Below are positions 33,398 through 45,253 of a stretch of 64,000 bases of DNA, piece after piece. The position numbers and the translations under genes are program-made. The stretch covers positions 2,170,001 through 2,234,000 of the forward strand of contig CP087208.1 in NCBI GenBank assembly GCA_020912385.1, written 5' to 3'. Positions within the stretch are counted from its first letter, which is position 1. Every line of letters begins with the position of its first letter. Under the pieces are notes generated by a model. That model was not told where the DNA came from. It saw nothing but the letters and a program-made list of their open reading frames with translations, and did no database searches. This DNA is from Neofusicoccum parvum. Its lineage: Eukaryota; Ascomycota; Dothideomycetes; Botryosphaeriales; Botryosphaeriaceae.

Positions 33398-34660
33398 TTA
33401 AGAGCTCCTGTGAACAGAGCCAGCAGCCCTGGCAATGGCACGGGCGTGCGCCTTCGCGTGGCTGCCCTTCATCACCTTGCTGATGTCGCGCTTGCTGATG
33501 GTGCCGTTGGAGCAAGTGGTACCAGCGGCCAGAGCCTGGGCGACGGCGCAACCGTTGTTGCAGAGACCGAAGCTGGACGTACCGATGCAGACGACCTTGC
33601 CGTTCTCCGAGCAGGCCTCGCAGCCGCTGGCAGGAGTGCTAGCAGCGCCAGATGAACCGGCCGGAGTAGCGGGGGTAGCAGCGGCAGCGGGGGTGCTGAC
33701 GGCGCCCGAGTCAGACTGGGTGACAACAACGGTGGCCATTGAGGTGGCGGTGTAAGAAGAGCCAGAGGCAGCACCGGGAGCAAAGACACCACCGGCAGCG
33801 GGCGTCGAGACAGCGGGGGTAGAGGCACCGGCGGCCGGGGTGGAGGCGGCGGGAGAAGCAGCGGCGGAGCTGCCACCAGAGCTGGAGTCACCGGAGCTGG
33901 AACCGGCACCCGAAGCGCCGTTCAGGCCGGAGTCACAGGTGCCGATAGCTGCAGAGTCGACAGAGTCACCGGTCTCGACGCTGGTGCCAGGGTTGGGGAA
34001 CTCGACGACGCCATTGCCAGTAGTGCACTTGCCCGGGATGTTGGCAACGAACATGTCGGGGAGAGAGTTGTAGTAGTCGTCGCTGTCGGCGCCGTCGGTG
34101 ATCTCGATAGGAGCACAGTTCATGTACATCTCGCGGTTGCCAATCTTGTTGAACCAGGTCCAGGCGAAGGTGGCGCTGCCGCTCTTGAGCTCCTTGGGAA
34201 TCTGAATCGAGTACTGCTTAACACAGTTGTCACCGCTCTCGCCGCTGCACTGCTCGCCGTTGGGGCGGCCGTCCGCATCAGTGCCGGAGGTGGCGATGTT
34301 GCCCTCAGCGCTGGCGGGGCAGCCACCAATCATGGAGTGGATGACCTTCCACTTGCTCTGGTCAGCGGGAGGGGGGTTCTCGTAGGTCACGGAAACCTGG
34401 CAAGAACCACCACCGTGGACGGCGCTGCCAGTGAAGCTCAGGGTGGTGTTGTCACCAGCGGCAATGGTCGTGGCCTCGGTGCCCTTGTAGTAGCTGGCAT
34501 CAGTGCCGCCCTGGCAGGGGAAAGCGTAGGTGGTGCCGTCGAGAGGGCTGCTCTGGACCTTGGACGCGCTGTAGGGAGTAGGCTTGTTCATGATCATGTG
34601 GCCAGAGGCGGAACCGAGGAGGCTCAGAGCCACGGCGGCAAAAGTCGTAGAAGTGTACAT
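33398..34660 (-). CDS. Secreted lytic polysaccharide monooxygenase, AA11-like
   Basis: Copper enzyme that oxidatively cleaves chitin-type polysaccharides outside the cell. Single exon, 420 residues. A 20-residue signal peptide (MYTSTTFAAVALSLLGSASG) ends just before His21, the N-terminal copper ligand of the histidine brace. The second ligand is His82 in VHGGGSCQ, and the axial Tyr179 lies in FNKIGNREMYMNC; all three fit the AA11 pattern. Conserved Cys residues for disulfides are present. The catalytic domain ends at about 230, followed by a Ser/Gly/Ala/Thr/Pro linker of about 120 residues that is likely O-glycosylated, and a C-terminal Cys-rich module (GCEACSENGKVVCIG, then CNNGCAVAQ, then TTCSNGTI) and a basic tail. 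The role of the C-terminal module is unknown; carbohydrate binding is an inference. Fungal AA11 enzymes act on chitin, possibly in wall remodelling or fungal feeding. Confidence 0.88.
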   Translation of the reverse strand: MYTSTTFAAVALSLLGSASGHMIMNKPTPYSASKVQSSPLDGTTYAFPCQGGTDASYYKGTEATTIAAGDNTTLSFTGSAVHGGGSCQVSVTYENPPPADQSKWKVIHSMIGGCPASAEGNIATSGTDADGRPNGEQCSGESGDNCVKQYSIQIPKELKSGSATFAWTWFNKIGNREMYMNCAPIEITDGADSDDYYNSLPDMFVANIPGKCTTGNGVVEFPNPGTSVETGDSVDSAAIGTCDSGLNGASGAGSSSGDSSSGGSSAAASPAASTPAAGASTPAVSTPAAGGVFAPGAASGSSYTATSMATVVVTQSDSGAVSTPAAAATPATPAGSSGAASTPASGCEACSENGKVVCIGTSSFGLCNNGCAVAQALAAGTTCSNGTISKRDISKVMKGSHAKAHARAIARAAGSVHRSS

Positions 34661-34788
34661 CTTGAGAGAATGTGATGTTCGTGAAGTGTGAGCGTTTGGG
34701 TTGTTGAGAAATCGCTAGACCAGCTGTGCGATGCGAATGCTTGTATTGGGTGAAACCGCCAAGAAGATGCGAAGCGTTGAGAGTGCTG

Positions 34789-34794
34789 TATATA
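34789..34794 (-). promoter_or_regulatory. TATA box candidate for the LPMO gene
   Basis: TATATA about 130 bp upstream of the LPMO start codon. Spacing fits a fungal promoter with a leader of about 100 nt; there is no other support. Confidence 0.3.
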
Positions 34795-36099
34795 TTCTGT
34801 CAGCGCGTGCCTTCAACATGTATGAGGAGTAATTTGGAAGACAAAGAAGCATGTAGACAACGCAGGATGTCTGAGCACTTGACACAGGGGCACGGGAGTG
34901 TTCCTCGTAACTCGAGGCGTGGACCGGAGAAACGTACCTCTTCCGTTTGAGATGTGCCGAGTCGTGTTACAGGCAGTTTTCGCTCCTCAAGAGACAAGGT
35001 TCAACAACCAGAATGATTGGTAAGGCTCGAGAACTTCACAGAAGTCGGGTGTTCCTGAAAGGATTGTAATGTTCCGCCGCAGGCGTGAACGGTAAAGAGA
35101 CAAGAAGAAAGATGGAAGGGCTAGCCTTGTGTTTGCTCAGAAGAAGTCGACGAGTCGATGATGAGAAAAGACTGCTGAGCCAAGGGACGAGAGGATACTT
35201 ATAAGAACATGCGAGATCTACGAGCGGCGCCCCTGACGGCGCACAAACGCGGAAACAAGCTTCTCCCATGGCCTGCGAGCGTGGTACAGTCAAGGCCGCC
35301 CGCATGCCGTCGGCAGCATCTGGCGCCACAGCGGGTCGGCGGGCCAGGCACAGGCTGCGAGCGCGCGCCCTTCGGGCAGGATTCCCCACGTCCGAGCTGC
35401 GCGGTTACGGCACCGCGCCGAAGGGTCAAGGCTTGTCGATGAGAGGCAAGACCGCTGGAACCGATCAGCAAAGGTGCGACAGGACTGCCCGAAGAGGAAG
35501 ACAAGCTCCGCTGGCGCACGCGGCTGGGAGGCGGACGGACCACGCCCGGCGCGCGATGAGCGTCCATGCGGACCGAGGGGATTGGCTGTGCGGGCTTGGG
35601 GGCGTGCGTTTCGAAACGGCAGTCTGGCTGCGCGCGGTGTCTGGCGGGAGGAGGTGAGCGACGGGCTCGGACGATTGACGTGCACCCTGGCTGCCACCCT
35701 GGTCGCTGCCGAGACGGACCTATCGATAGCTCGTCGCTTGATCCCAGCGCGCAATCAGGAACGCCAATCGGGCCCTTCGAAGCCGCGCATCCTATGGCAC
35801 CTAGGGTCCACCGCTCTTACTGGAACTGGCAGCGCTCGCATGCATGGCCAGCGCGGCCGTGTGGTTGGCCCGCCGCCTGTGCATGTCGCCGCGCCTGAAA
35901 CCGGCCGGCTGCCAGCGCTGGTGCGAGGAGACGTCTTCCCCGCGTCCCGCGTGGTGGAGAGCCAGGCCCAGCTCGTTTGCTCAAACCGCTGGTCTCGCCT
36001 GCGTCCAGCTGTCGCCGTCGCCGCGGTGAACCCGGCGGTGGCGGTGACGGGCGGCGGCAGCTTTGCTCCCAGCGCGCTCTCGTTCGCGCCGCGTTGGTC

Positions 36100-36129
36100 G
36101 CGGCCTGCAATGCGGCCTGCAATGCGGCC
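36100..36129. repeat. 12-bp tandem repeat
   Basis: GCGGCCTGCAAT occurs twice, with a half third copy, within the GC-rich block. Confidence 0.75.
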
Positions 36130-38042
36130 GAGAGGCGCCCGGTGCCGTGGTGTCGAGAGATCGCCGCCGTTCTTGGCCACACGCCATATCTCCACACACG
36201 CTGAAACTTCTGGTTTGCACGCGGTGCCAGACCCATGGTTGACTCGCAGCACCGCGCGCCGTTTGCTACCCACACCTTCCCGAGCGAGGAAACTCGCCGT
36301 AAAATTTGTTCTTTGCGCCGTGCTCCTGATCCGCTTGCCACCCCGCACGGAAGCATCGCCGAACAACCCCAAAGGCGACAGCGCCCGCCGCGGCTGAGCG
36401 GGATTGGCCGGGTGCAAAATTGAAGTGCGTCCAAGCTCGACAGTCGGGTTTCGAAATCGCGGGATTGGCAACTAGCGGACGTAACCTTCGCGGACGGCGG
36501 CCGGTGAGTGGGCGACGCCTGTCGCCCACGAACATCCCATCATCAGCGCGTCCCATGGTCCGCCTGGTCCCTTGCAGAAGACGCGCTGTGGGCTGCGCGA
36601 GTCGGGCAGCAGGCCGCAGCGCACGAAGCAGCGCACGACAGGAAGCGCCGCGCCGGGCGGGAGCGGTGATGTGCAGACGACGTGGTGCGGCGGCGCTGCG
36701 GGCGGGTGTCGCACAGGCGGCTCAGCATTGCGCATGGTGGCAGCATCGAGCGGCTGTGGGCGGCCGACGTTGAGGCTGCGCTCCAGCCGAGAGGCAGGCG
36801 GCGATCGCGAGCGGCGCAGCAAATAGGGTGCGCCCAGAGGCTGGAGACGAGCACATTGACAGCGACAGCCAGCTACGCCAGCCCTACGCGCGGCGAGCAG
36901 ACGGCTGGCCGCCGTGCGTCGTTGCGCCGGGTCTGCACGCTTTGCGCGGGTTGATTGGCCGTCGAGAAGCGCCTGCCCTTGACCGCCTCGGCCGGCCCGA
37001 CACCGCAGCTGCCCTTCGACGTGGCGCGCACTCGTTTCTGGCGGCGGTCACGCACGCCGTGCAGCAGCGCGTCGCGCCGCCTGGGGCGTGGTCGGTGTGC
37101 GAATGGCTCTCGTTGCTGGCGTAGACGCTGTCTGATGCTCGATGCGCGTGTTTCAGCCGCCAGATCCCTCAGCCCTTTCCCCAGACACTGTTTCTGCAGT
37201 CGTTGCTGCTCCGGCCTGCGCCCAACCAGAATCCCCAGCGCCTATGAACACCTCGTGTCTGGCCGCCTGCGGAGGGCGATATTGAAACCGCTATGCCGAT
37301 CCGCCACCCTGCATCCAGCAGCCGCCGCAACGAAAACGACGTCGTAGACTGCCCGCCTGCTTGGGCGTCTTCGACGATTCCTGCGCATCCACGTACGCAC
37401 CCAGCTTCTCCACCCGAGCGCCTGCTCTGTTGAGTCAGCTGGCCAAACGTCACCCGCTTTCCCCCTCCTGCTTCGCCATCGGCCGCTCCGAGCTGGCAGC
37501 CTTAGCCTTAATGCTCATGCTTAAGCCCAGCGCCTCGCCCGATAGCATGACCATCCCGGACCGAAGCAGCGATCTTTGGCGGGCAGTTACGAGAATCGAG
37601 CGCTCCAGCCACAGCCCGAGAGCGCAGCTCGGCGTTGATGGCACGTCGACCGGGACCCAGCCGGCGGCAATGCTGGTAAGGCCGCCCTCCTCTCCCAACT
37701 TCGCCACAGCAGGCGGCGGCGTTTCAGACTTTTGATTACGAGTCGAGCGTGTCTTCCGTCTGGTGGGTGCGCTGCCAGAAGATCGACGCTATCCGTGTCC
37801 TTGTTGGCGGTCGCCGTGCCGGTGCGTGCGTTACGCGCTCTGTCCTCGCAGCGCGCCCTTCTGCCGTGGCTGTGCATGGTTGGATTTGGCTCGCCCTCCG
37901 TCCGCGGCCGTCATGCCGTAACGCGGATCAGCCTCCTGTTGCATGAACGTTGTGATCAAAAACGGACAAATCAACCTTTGCGCGCAAGAGGGAGAGTAGT
38001 AAAGGACCCGGGAGGTGCCATTGCCATGCTTCGTTGCAATTT

Positions 38043-41000
38043 TTAGATCATTCCTCCCTCAACCACATCGCGACCTCGGCGCAGCTTGTCTTTCAGATGA
38101 GAGAGTGACGTCCACGGCTTCTTCTTCTCCTGCTGCTGCGCCACCGCTGCACCGCCTCCTCGGCCTTCGTCCTCGGCCTCTGACGGCGGCGTTATTTGCC
38201 CCGTCGTCGTCTTCCTTAGCTTCGTGAAGAACGGCTGTCGCTCGATGCCGATGTGCGCCCTTCTGTCCGTGCCAATGAACGACCCGAACCCGTACTTGTA
38301 ACCCATCTGCTCCACGTGCTGGTTCCGAGTACCTGCCGGCATCGCCGACGTTCCCCTAAGATCCAGCACCGCGTGACTCGCGGCAAAATACGCAAGGATG
38401 GAGGCAATAGTTGTGGGCAGCCGCGGTAGGAATCGCCACGGCCGCCGGCTGAAGACCATTAGTGAGACGATGATGTAGAGGCCGATTGTTGTCTCGGCGA
38501 TGATGAACATGGGCGTTGACACGAAAATGCGGGTCTCTGGTCTGATGTTGTAGCCCTCGACGGTGAGTCCCGTGGCTGGTGGGAACAGCAGAGCGGCGTT
38601 GGCGCTGAAAGATAGCGCGACCAGCTCGGTGTAAATATTGGCAAATCGCTCAGCGGCCTCGCCGAAGGAGGGAACGGTGGTCCCCGGGTCGAGAAACCGA
38701 GTAGTGTTGTATGTCTCCTTGATCAGGTAGTTGTAGTAATCGTCCGCGAAAGAGTCGTTGTGCCAGTTGAACGCAAATGTGTTGCTATCACTCAAATTTC
38801 GGCTATAGTCCATCATGTAATTGATATACCTAACCATTTCCGAGGGGGCTTGCTGATAGAACTCGTCCGTGGATCCATTGGTCTGTTGGAAATTGGAGGC
38901 GTTTTGGACAACCCCTGCGCTGTTTACGATGACATCTGCCAGGCCCGTCTTCAGGTATGGCCGGCAGGCTATGAAGGTTGAATCAAAGGAGTGGAAATTT
39001 ACGTTAGAGATGTCGTCACCATTAACCGTGTAATTCTCCGCCCGGGTGGCGTTTCCCCTCTGCCATGCCGACACAGTGTAATCACTATCGCAGAGGCGTA
39101 TCGTCCACTCCGCGGCGACTAGACTGTTGGCGATTCCTCCATACTCAATTTCCTGGCGCACATTGCAGACCGGGAATCCATCGCCGAAGTCGATGTTGAA
39201 AGTGTAATTGGCGGCCAAAGCGTTTCGGGCTATTGTGTGTTGGACGGTATTCGATCCTTCCCCCTCTTGAAGCTGTACACAAGACATCTCCACCCCATAA
39301 GCCCTTGTACTAGCCTTGTGCATCCAAGTATTGTTGTTCCCTGTTGTTTGATTGAAAGGCATGTAGTACATGCGGCCATCGGTCCAGGGCGACAGAGGAG
39401 TCCCGGCGGTCAAGTTCGACATGGCAACGTAGAAGTGATCTGTAACTGTGCGATTAAACAGGACGGTCTCGAAACCAGTGTCTGTATTGTTCAAAGCAGT
39501 CATGTTGAGGGCAGGATGCAAAGGCTGAGTGAAGCTAGTCTTGTGCGAAATGTCCGCGATGGCCTCGTTGAATAGTCCGCTGAAGGCGACGGCGAGCAGG
39601 TTCGAGAGAAGTGCCATCCAGCAGACAGCAGCCAGCACCAGATGGCGTGCGCGCAGCGCCTTGAAGAAAGTGAGCTGTGGTGGTAGAGAGTTGTAGTCGA
39701 CCGTGATAGAACTAGAAGGGTTCGATTTACCCCGGCGGAGATCTTCGAATGGCTGAAGAGTGCAGAGTAGCCGGTTGAGAACGACCCATGCAGGCTCGAT
39801 GAGGGTGGCAATGGCCGTGGGGATATAATTTTCCACCAACTGTCGGACGAAACGATTTGTGGAGGGGAGTGCGAGTCCTGCAAAGCGGGTCAATACATCT
39901 TTCGCTCGTGTGGAGTCTGATATCTTACCATTCTCTCGCTTTGACTTAACAAAGAAGAAGGCGAATATGACAAGCATAGCAATGTTCAAGCTGACAAAGA
40001 CGATATCAGTAGCCATACGTAGCTCAAGAGGTCGCACACCGCCGATGAACGGAGAAGTACGGCTGGACAAGCCAGTTGTAGCTCTATTCTCGAGGACCGG
40101 ATCAGGATCTTTCAGTTCCAATTGGAAACCATTGTTGACCCCGGTCTTGGAAAGGGCAAATTTTTTCTTGATGACTGCTTTATCCAGTTCTTCAGATGTT
40201 GATCGGTCGTGGCTTTTCAACAACGCAAGTAAATCTTCTTGCTCGGCAACGAGAGCCATCATGGAGCCCATGCTTCCTGGGTTCGAGGATAGCTTCCTGG
40301 GTCTAGACATGGAGAAGTATAGCAAGCACGCAGCGAAGATGATGACGATCCCCAAAAGACCTTCTACCAGATAAGCAAAGGCAGGAACAACAATAACAGC
40401 CTGGGAAATGTACTGCCGGGTTCCTGCTGTAGCCGTCGAGTCATCGATCTCAGTGCTCAGGACATCCACCATCGCTCGAGAAAATAACAATCGGTATGCA
40501 GCTTGGTAGGAAGCTTGAAGAAGATCTGGATCCAAATAGTCTGCAACCGGGCGCTGGTAAGCAGCGATTGCGAATCCCGCCATCGGCCCCAAGTATGTGA
40601 GGTCCAGATCCATTTTTTGCACCTGATCCTTCATTTCTGGCCAGCTAATGATCGGATAGTCTCCACGAGTCTTGAACTGTTGTTGGCCTGAATTCATACC
40701 CCATCCGAGGCTGGTGGTGTTGAACATGTTCCCAGGCAGAGGTTCCTTGGGTCCCGTGGCAACGTACTTCACAGGGCTTCTTCCTGGTATGGACACAGTA
40801 GCATTAACGGTCTGTTGGTAGTATGTTGGCTCGCAGTAGAGTGCTGTCTCGTTCTTTATCGGTGCAACCGGGGAATCGTAAGGTGATGCAGGTTCGTACG
40901 TGCCATCCTTCTGTGTCCACTGAACCAGAAACTTGTGGGTGGCATTCGGGCCGCAGCTAGTGCTCAGATACCAATCGGCGAAACCGTCTTCATTGCTGTA

Positions 41001-42097
41001 GCCCATGTAGATGGTAGTAAAATTCTTTCCAGTATCTGAAGAGTACGCCGGATGGTCGACGTTGCAGTCTTCAGTGTGATAGGAGATGATCCCGGAATTG
41101 TTCACTTTCGGAGGTTGTATGCAAGAGATGTCGACGGAGTACATTTTGGTTGGTGCAGTCCATGTCTCTGAGTTCTTGGTGTCCGGAAGGTCCTGTTCAG
41201 GTCCAAAGGGAGCTATCATGTAGTCTCGAGTCATGAAAGCCGGTAAGGTCTCGTTGAGCCAGGCGATGTTGTAAGCAGACTGCGCATACGTTGCTGTAAT
41301 GCCGGCCTTCTGTTCAGTCAGAGTAAGGTATCCGGTTGATCTGGCCATGGGCATCGTGAAGGTCCGGTTGATGGTGTCGGTCGCGAAAATACCCGCCTGA
41401 CTCGGAGTTACACCCCAGAAGATGAGGACCATAGTAAAATAGGCCGTAAAAACAGGCCAGTGCCTTCTCCGCTTAGTGGCCCGTACACATGGGTACGGTG
41501 GGGCACTTACTTGCTCCTGGCGGCTTTCCATGGAATACAGGCCACGAACTCAAAAGGGTATTGCAGTAACAGAGAGCCCTTGCCTGAGGCGCCACCTTCT
41601 TTTGAGAGCTGGTAGTACGGTTCCAACCGTTTCGCATCGAGATCAATCCAAGTCCACAAGAAGCTGTAGAGAACGGCAATGATAGTTGGCAGATACAAGT
41701 ACGAAAAAGACTTGTCAACGGGGAGGTCGTTGATGTCTGCGGCAAATATGATTCCATCATCACGCTGGCTATTCGCGAGAAGTATTTGGACAATGGCGAT
41801 GAGTGCGCCAGACACAACAATGACGGCACATAGGATTGGTGCGTTCAATGTGATTGGCCTCCACATTCGATCAGGATCTGAGTAGCCATTAGTATCACGG
41901 CGAGCACACTCCGACGATCTTGCTAAGGACTCACCGTTCGCATCGTCTCGTCTGTTTCCAGCAGAGCTACGATTTCTAAAAAGAGGTCCGAGGGCATCCC
42001 GGATGCCTCTGTGGTTTGCAGCCTCCGAAGGTGTACGGTTTGCCCTTGCCTGATCGTGGTTTACGACTGTGTCCGAGTAGGAGGGCGGGGTATCCAT
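38043..42097 (-). CDS. DUF3433-type multi-pass membrane protein
   Basis: Large fungal membrane protein of unknown function built from two similar halves. I propose four exons: 42097-41935, 41877-41511, 41466-39929 and 39877-38043, about 1,300 residues. The start MDTPPSYSD leads to a first membrane helix, then SYLYLPTIIAVLYSFLWTWI with DAKRLEPYYQLSKEGG, a signature of this family, then LLLQYPFEFVACIPWKAAR and RHWPVF across a 44-nt intron. Long N-glycosylatable loops (many NxT/S) alternate with helices near 390, 520, 620 and the C-terminus. The introns at 41934-41878 (57 nt, GTGAGT, ACTAAT) and 39928-39878 (51 nt, GTAAGA, TTGAC, CAG) are divisible by three and lack stops, so unspliced message also reads through; with splicing, KRENG joins LALPSTNRFVRQL, the form I expect for the family. 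An ATG at 42124 would add nine residues. Confidence 0.8.
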
Positions 42098-43064
42098 TAG
42101 GGTATCGAGCAACAAAAATGACAAATGCGCTCCAGTTGCTGGTCTTCACCAGGAAGACGTGGAAAAAACAGGGAGAACAGGACAGTCGGGACACAGCAGA
42201 AGCCACAGGAGGAGATGCATAGAGTCTTGCAGGCCTGTAGTCCTACCTATGAACGAACATGTGCGGCGCTGTTGCGCTAGGATATAGCCGCCGTGATAGA
42301 GCTCCACGGCTTCTCATTCGTCGACGGCGCCAAAATTAGCGATCAGTTTTGGCGCTATGCCCTTTCTGGAGGCCCAATCTTGGATACTTGAAGGTGTGCA
42401 GCGCGGTTCAAACCTTTGTGCTTTGAGAGCAACTGTGGTAGAGTCGAGACCTCTCCAAGACACCCGAGGCTCCATGCATGGGCGCAAGCATCAAGACGAG
42501 CGCATAAAGTCTCCGCCATGAGGATCCTGTCGAAAAGGCTCCGAAGAGTGAGAACCAAGGTGATGTGGATGGGCGCGTTTGTTCCATCAGGGATCTGCCG
42601 CTGCGTGCCAGAAGAGGTGAGTCGGCGCTTAGATTTTCTTGGCGTTCAGCAGCACGTGATGCCCTTGGCCGCGAAGCTGGCCGGACTCATGTGCATTCTT
42701 CGGTCACAGGAATAGTTCATTTTCTCTCACAGTAAGTTGCTGCCGATCTCAATCAATGTCAAACTAGAGTCTTGCGACATTATTGTGGTAGATTTGTGTA
42801 CGAATACCGCCTCTCACGTGATCTATCGCCTGCGGCATAGAGGCAGAACACCGGCGATAAGAGGATGGGAAGATGCAAGGAGGGAGAATGTGTTTCGAGA
42901 CATTATGTGAGAGTTCTGGGGGCCATATTGCGTGATCTGCAAAAAGGATCGGGGCGCGGCTCATGCAATCTCAGGGATGATGTACATAGACAACAACAAG
43001 GCCGCTATGATGGCTCCGAGCAGAGGTTCAACCAGACCGCAGAAGCTGACACCATTCCGGCAGC
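42098..43064. other. Spacer with remnant of a duplicated DUF3433 gene
   Basis: Between the intact DUF3433 gene and its broken relative. At 43060-42980, on the minus strand in a shifted frame, the peptide CGLVEPLLGAIIAALLLSMY corresponds to the membrane helix that follows the loop domain in the intact protein, then a stop. The rest shows no coding pattern. Confidence 0.5.
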
Positions 43065-44325
43065 CTATGTTCTATACTCCAGCGTTCCAGCCACTGTTTT
43101 GGTTTCCGTTGACTGGGAATCGAGCACGTCAACCATCGCTCGTGCAAACAGGACCCGATAGGCTGCCTCGTACGACTGCCGAAGGTATTCCGGACCCAAG
43201 AGAAGATCGTGTGAGTCGCTGTCCCATGCCCCAATGGCCAGACCAGACATCAACGGCAGAACGGCTCCTTCCACCCTCAAGCTGATGTCCGTTGCAGAAA
43301 GCATATCTGTCTGGACGCCTTGCACGTAGTTGTCCTGTGGTGGAGAGCTCATCTGCCCCTCCAGATCTGCCACGTTGAACATATCCTCCGGCAGATCCGT
43401 CGCAGCTCCCAGGGCTGTCACATTGATTACATTGTTGTCTGGAAGTCCGACGGTGGCCCTCACCTCCTGGGAATGGTATGTTGAGTGGCAGAAAAGGACG
43501 GTCGGAGTCTTCGGCGGGTCTGAATCCTCGGCCTTGTTTTCCGTGAAGGCAGCGAAGAAAGTCCGGGAAGCATTTTGAGGGCAGTACTGTGACATGTAGT
43601 AATCTGCGTAACCGTCGTCATTGCTATACCCCGCGTAAAGAGACGTGTATTTCTTGATTTCCTCCACCCCAGATCCGCCCATTGTATCGTTGCCGGTTGG
43701 TCCATATGGCCGTGGGACTCTGCATCCAGTGGTGCTCGTATAATAAGAGTCTGCAATCGATGGGAAGTCTTGGACCTCGGACTTGTCCTGCGGAGTGAAG
43801 ATCGTAGCTTTCTCACAGTTGATGTCGACACTATAAAGTAGGGTGTTCGCAGTAAGATTTCCAGAAGATGCAACCCCAGTGCGATTGTCTTCCAACTTGA
43901 AAGGAGCCAGAGCGTATTGAGGGGTCATGAACGGTGGAAGCGTCTCGTTGAGCCAGGCAATCCCGAAGGCAGAGGTAAAGTTCGCCGTCATCTCGGTCCT
44001 TTTATGGTTGACAGGAGTAGATACGAGCACGGTCTCCGGTATCTGTCTAGTCGTAGTCTCTTCTGCGAGGACACCAATCTGGTAAGGGGTAAATCCCCAG
44101 AGAGCCAAGAAGGCACATGTTGATACCCAGAACATACGCCAGTGGCTACAGGATTGGTCAGAGGCATGGCTTGATCCGTAACGATGTTGCTTACCGATGA
44201 AGTATTGGCTTCCTTGGTACGGGAGCAATAGAATCAAAGGGAGAATGCAGACGAAGTGAATCTTGGCCTGTTGAGCCTTGAGCCTTCGAGAGTTGGTGGT
44301 ACGGTTTCAGCCGCTTGGCATCCAT
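43065..44325 (-). pseudogene. Truncated, frameshifted DUF3433 paralogue
   Basis: Two exons, 44325-44195 and 44145-43065 (47-nt intron, GTAAGC...TGTAG), give at most 403 residues. It starts MDAKRLKPYHQLSKAQGS, matching the DAKRLEPYYQLSKEGG segment of the intact neighbour, so the first membrane helices are missing. After the intron HWRMFWVSTCAFLALWGF equals the neighbour's RHWPVF segment, and GIAWLNETLPPFMTPQYALAPF, ADYYMSQYCPQNASRTF and AAYRVLFARAMVDVLDS track the neighbour's first extracellular half. It stops at 43067-43065, but the next family segment (a helix) is still readable in another frame just beyond, so a one- or two-base frameshift ended it. The second half of the family protein is absent. 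It might still be expressed as a short secreted or membrane fragment, but decay is the simpler reading. Confidence 0.65.
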
Positions 44326-45253
44326 GCTTAACAAAAGAATATGGGCTAGCGTTTTTGAAGGAGGATCAAGATGTCTTTAGGCGAGAACGACGTTTTTCTT
44401 ACGCAGAACCAGGAACCAAGAGGATTTACAGAGGTAGCGGGGAGGAACTCAAGCAGCGCAAAGGCGCGGGACTGTGAAATAGTTAAAGTTTACCTTGCGG
44501 CCCAGCGGCGGCACAGCGGTGGCACAGCGGTGGCCTAGCGGCGGCACAGACGGCCTGGATGTAGGGGCTGCGGCGAAGCTCATTTGCGCTGCATTTGTCG
44601 GTGAGTCCAAATATAGTGTGGAATTAGGAGATGATCCGCCAGGAAACTTCCGGAACGGAGCTCCGGGTCAGTAGCGCGATCTAACAACAAAATAGTTCCC
44701 TCTTCAACTTCGGGTGGGTGTGTTGGAATCATTCCGGAAGCGTCGGAGTCGAGAGTTGAGACATGACGCTAATCTTGAAAACTTTCAAACGAGATCTTCT
44801 TTTGAGCAAGCATCAGCAGGAGGAAGCGTCATACTGTGCGTGGGTACCTGAAAGTGCAGTGACCTTGGCTCAAGTGGCACAGTGGGTATTGCGCCGGGTT
44901 TATCACTTCTGAGTGAACACGTTGGCAGGTATTTTTCTTGGCACCGAGCAGCAATCATGTGCGATGGAGAATGAAGGAGCCTTCGGTGCTGTGGTCCTTC
45001 AAACTGTACAAGCTCGCCAATTTTTGAATTGGACACTCATAGTAGAAGCTCCGGGCGTGGGCCATCGGGTTCAGAGATACACATACATATATCACGTGAC
45101 CAGAAGCAGCTTAGAATGAAGACAACAGCACGCGAGAAAAGAACAGAAATCCAGGGAAACCAAAAAAACAATGCGCCAATACCAATGCCGTGTGTTTTGT
45201 GGTTCGTCAAGGGAAAATATGTACAAGTAACACTCAGGGATCCCGGGAAGTCC
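44326..45253. other. Intergenic region with minisatellite
   Basis: No gene is supported. Contains a four-copy 11-bp array near its left end and otherwise moderate-GC sequence. Confidence 0.4.
44503..44546. repeat. 11-bp minisatellite, 4 copies
   Basis: Four near-identical copies of CAGCGGTGGCA (variants with C for T, and a final-base or first-base change) just upstream of the broken DUF3433 copy. Confidence 0.8.

Larger units (their letters stand above)
34661..38042. other. LPMO promoter and large GC-rich gene-free block
   Basis: The left 500 bp is the LPMO promoter side, with a TATATA element. About 35.2-37.9 kb is GC-rich and open in many frames on both strands, like the first 2.8 kb of the window. 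The products are Arg/Ala-rich without domains and I find no chain of splice sites leading to a known protein. A 12-bp tandem repeat lies at 36100-36129. Confidence 0.5.

Noticed and set aside
33011..33655. 214-codon plus-strand frame beginning with Lys-rich sequence
   Set aside because: Its second half is antisense to the LPMO gene and its first half is A-rich low complexity.
35200..37900. Many 100-300 codon frames in the second GC-rich block
   Set aside because: Open on both strands simultaneously with no protein-like pattern or splice-linked family motif.
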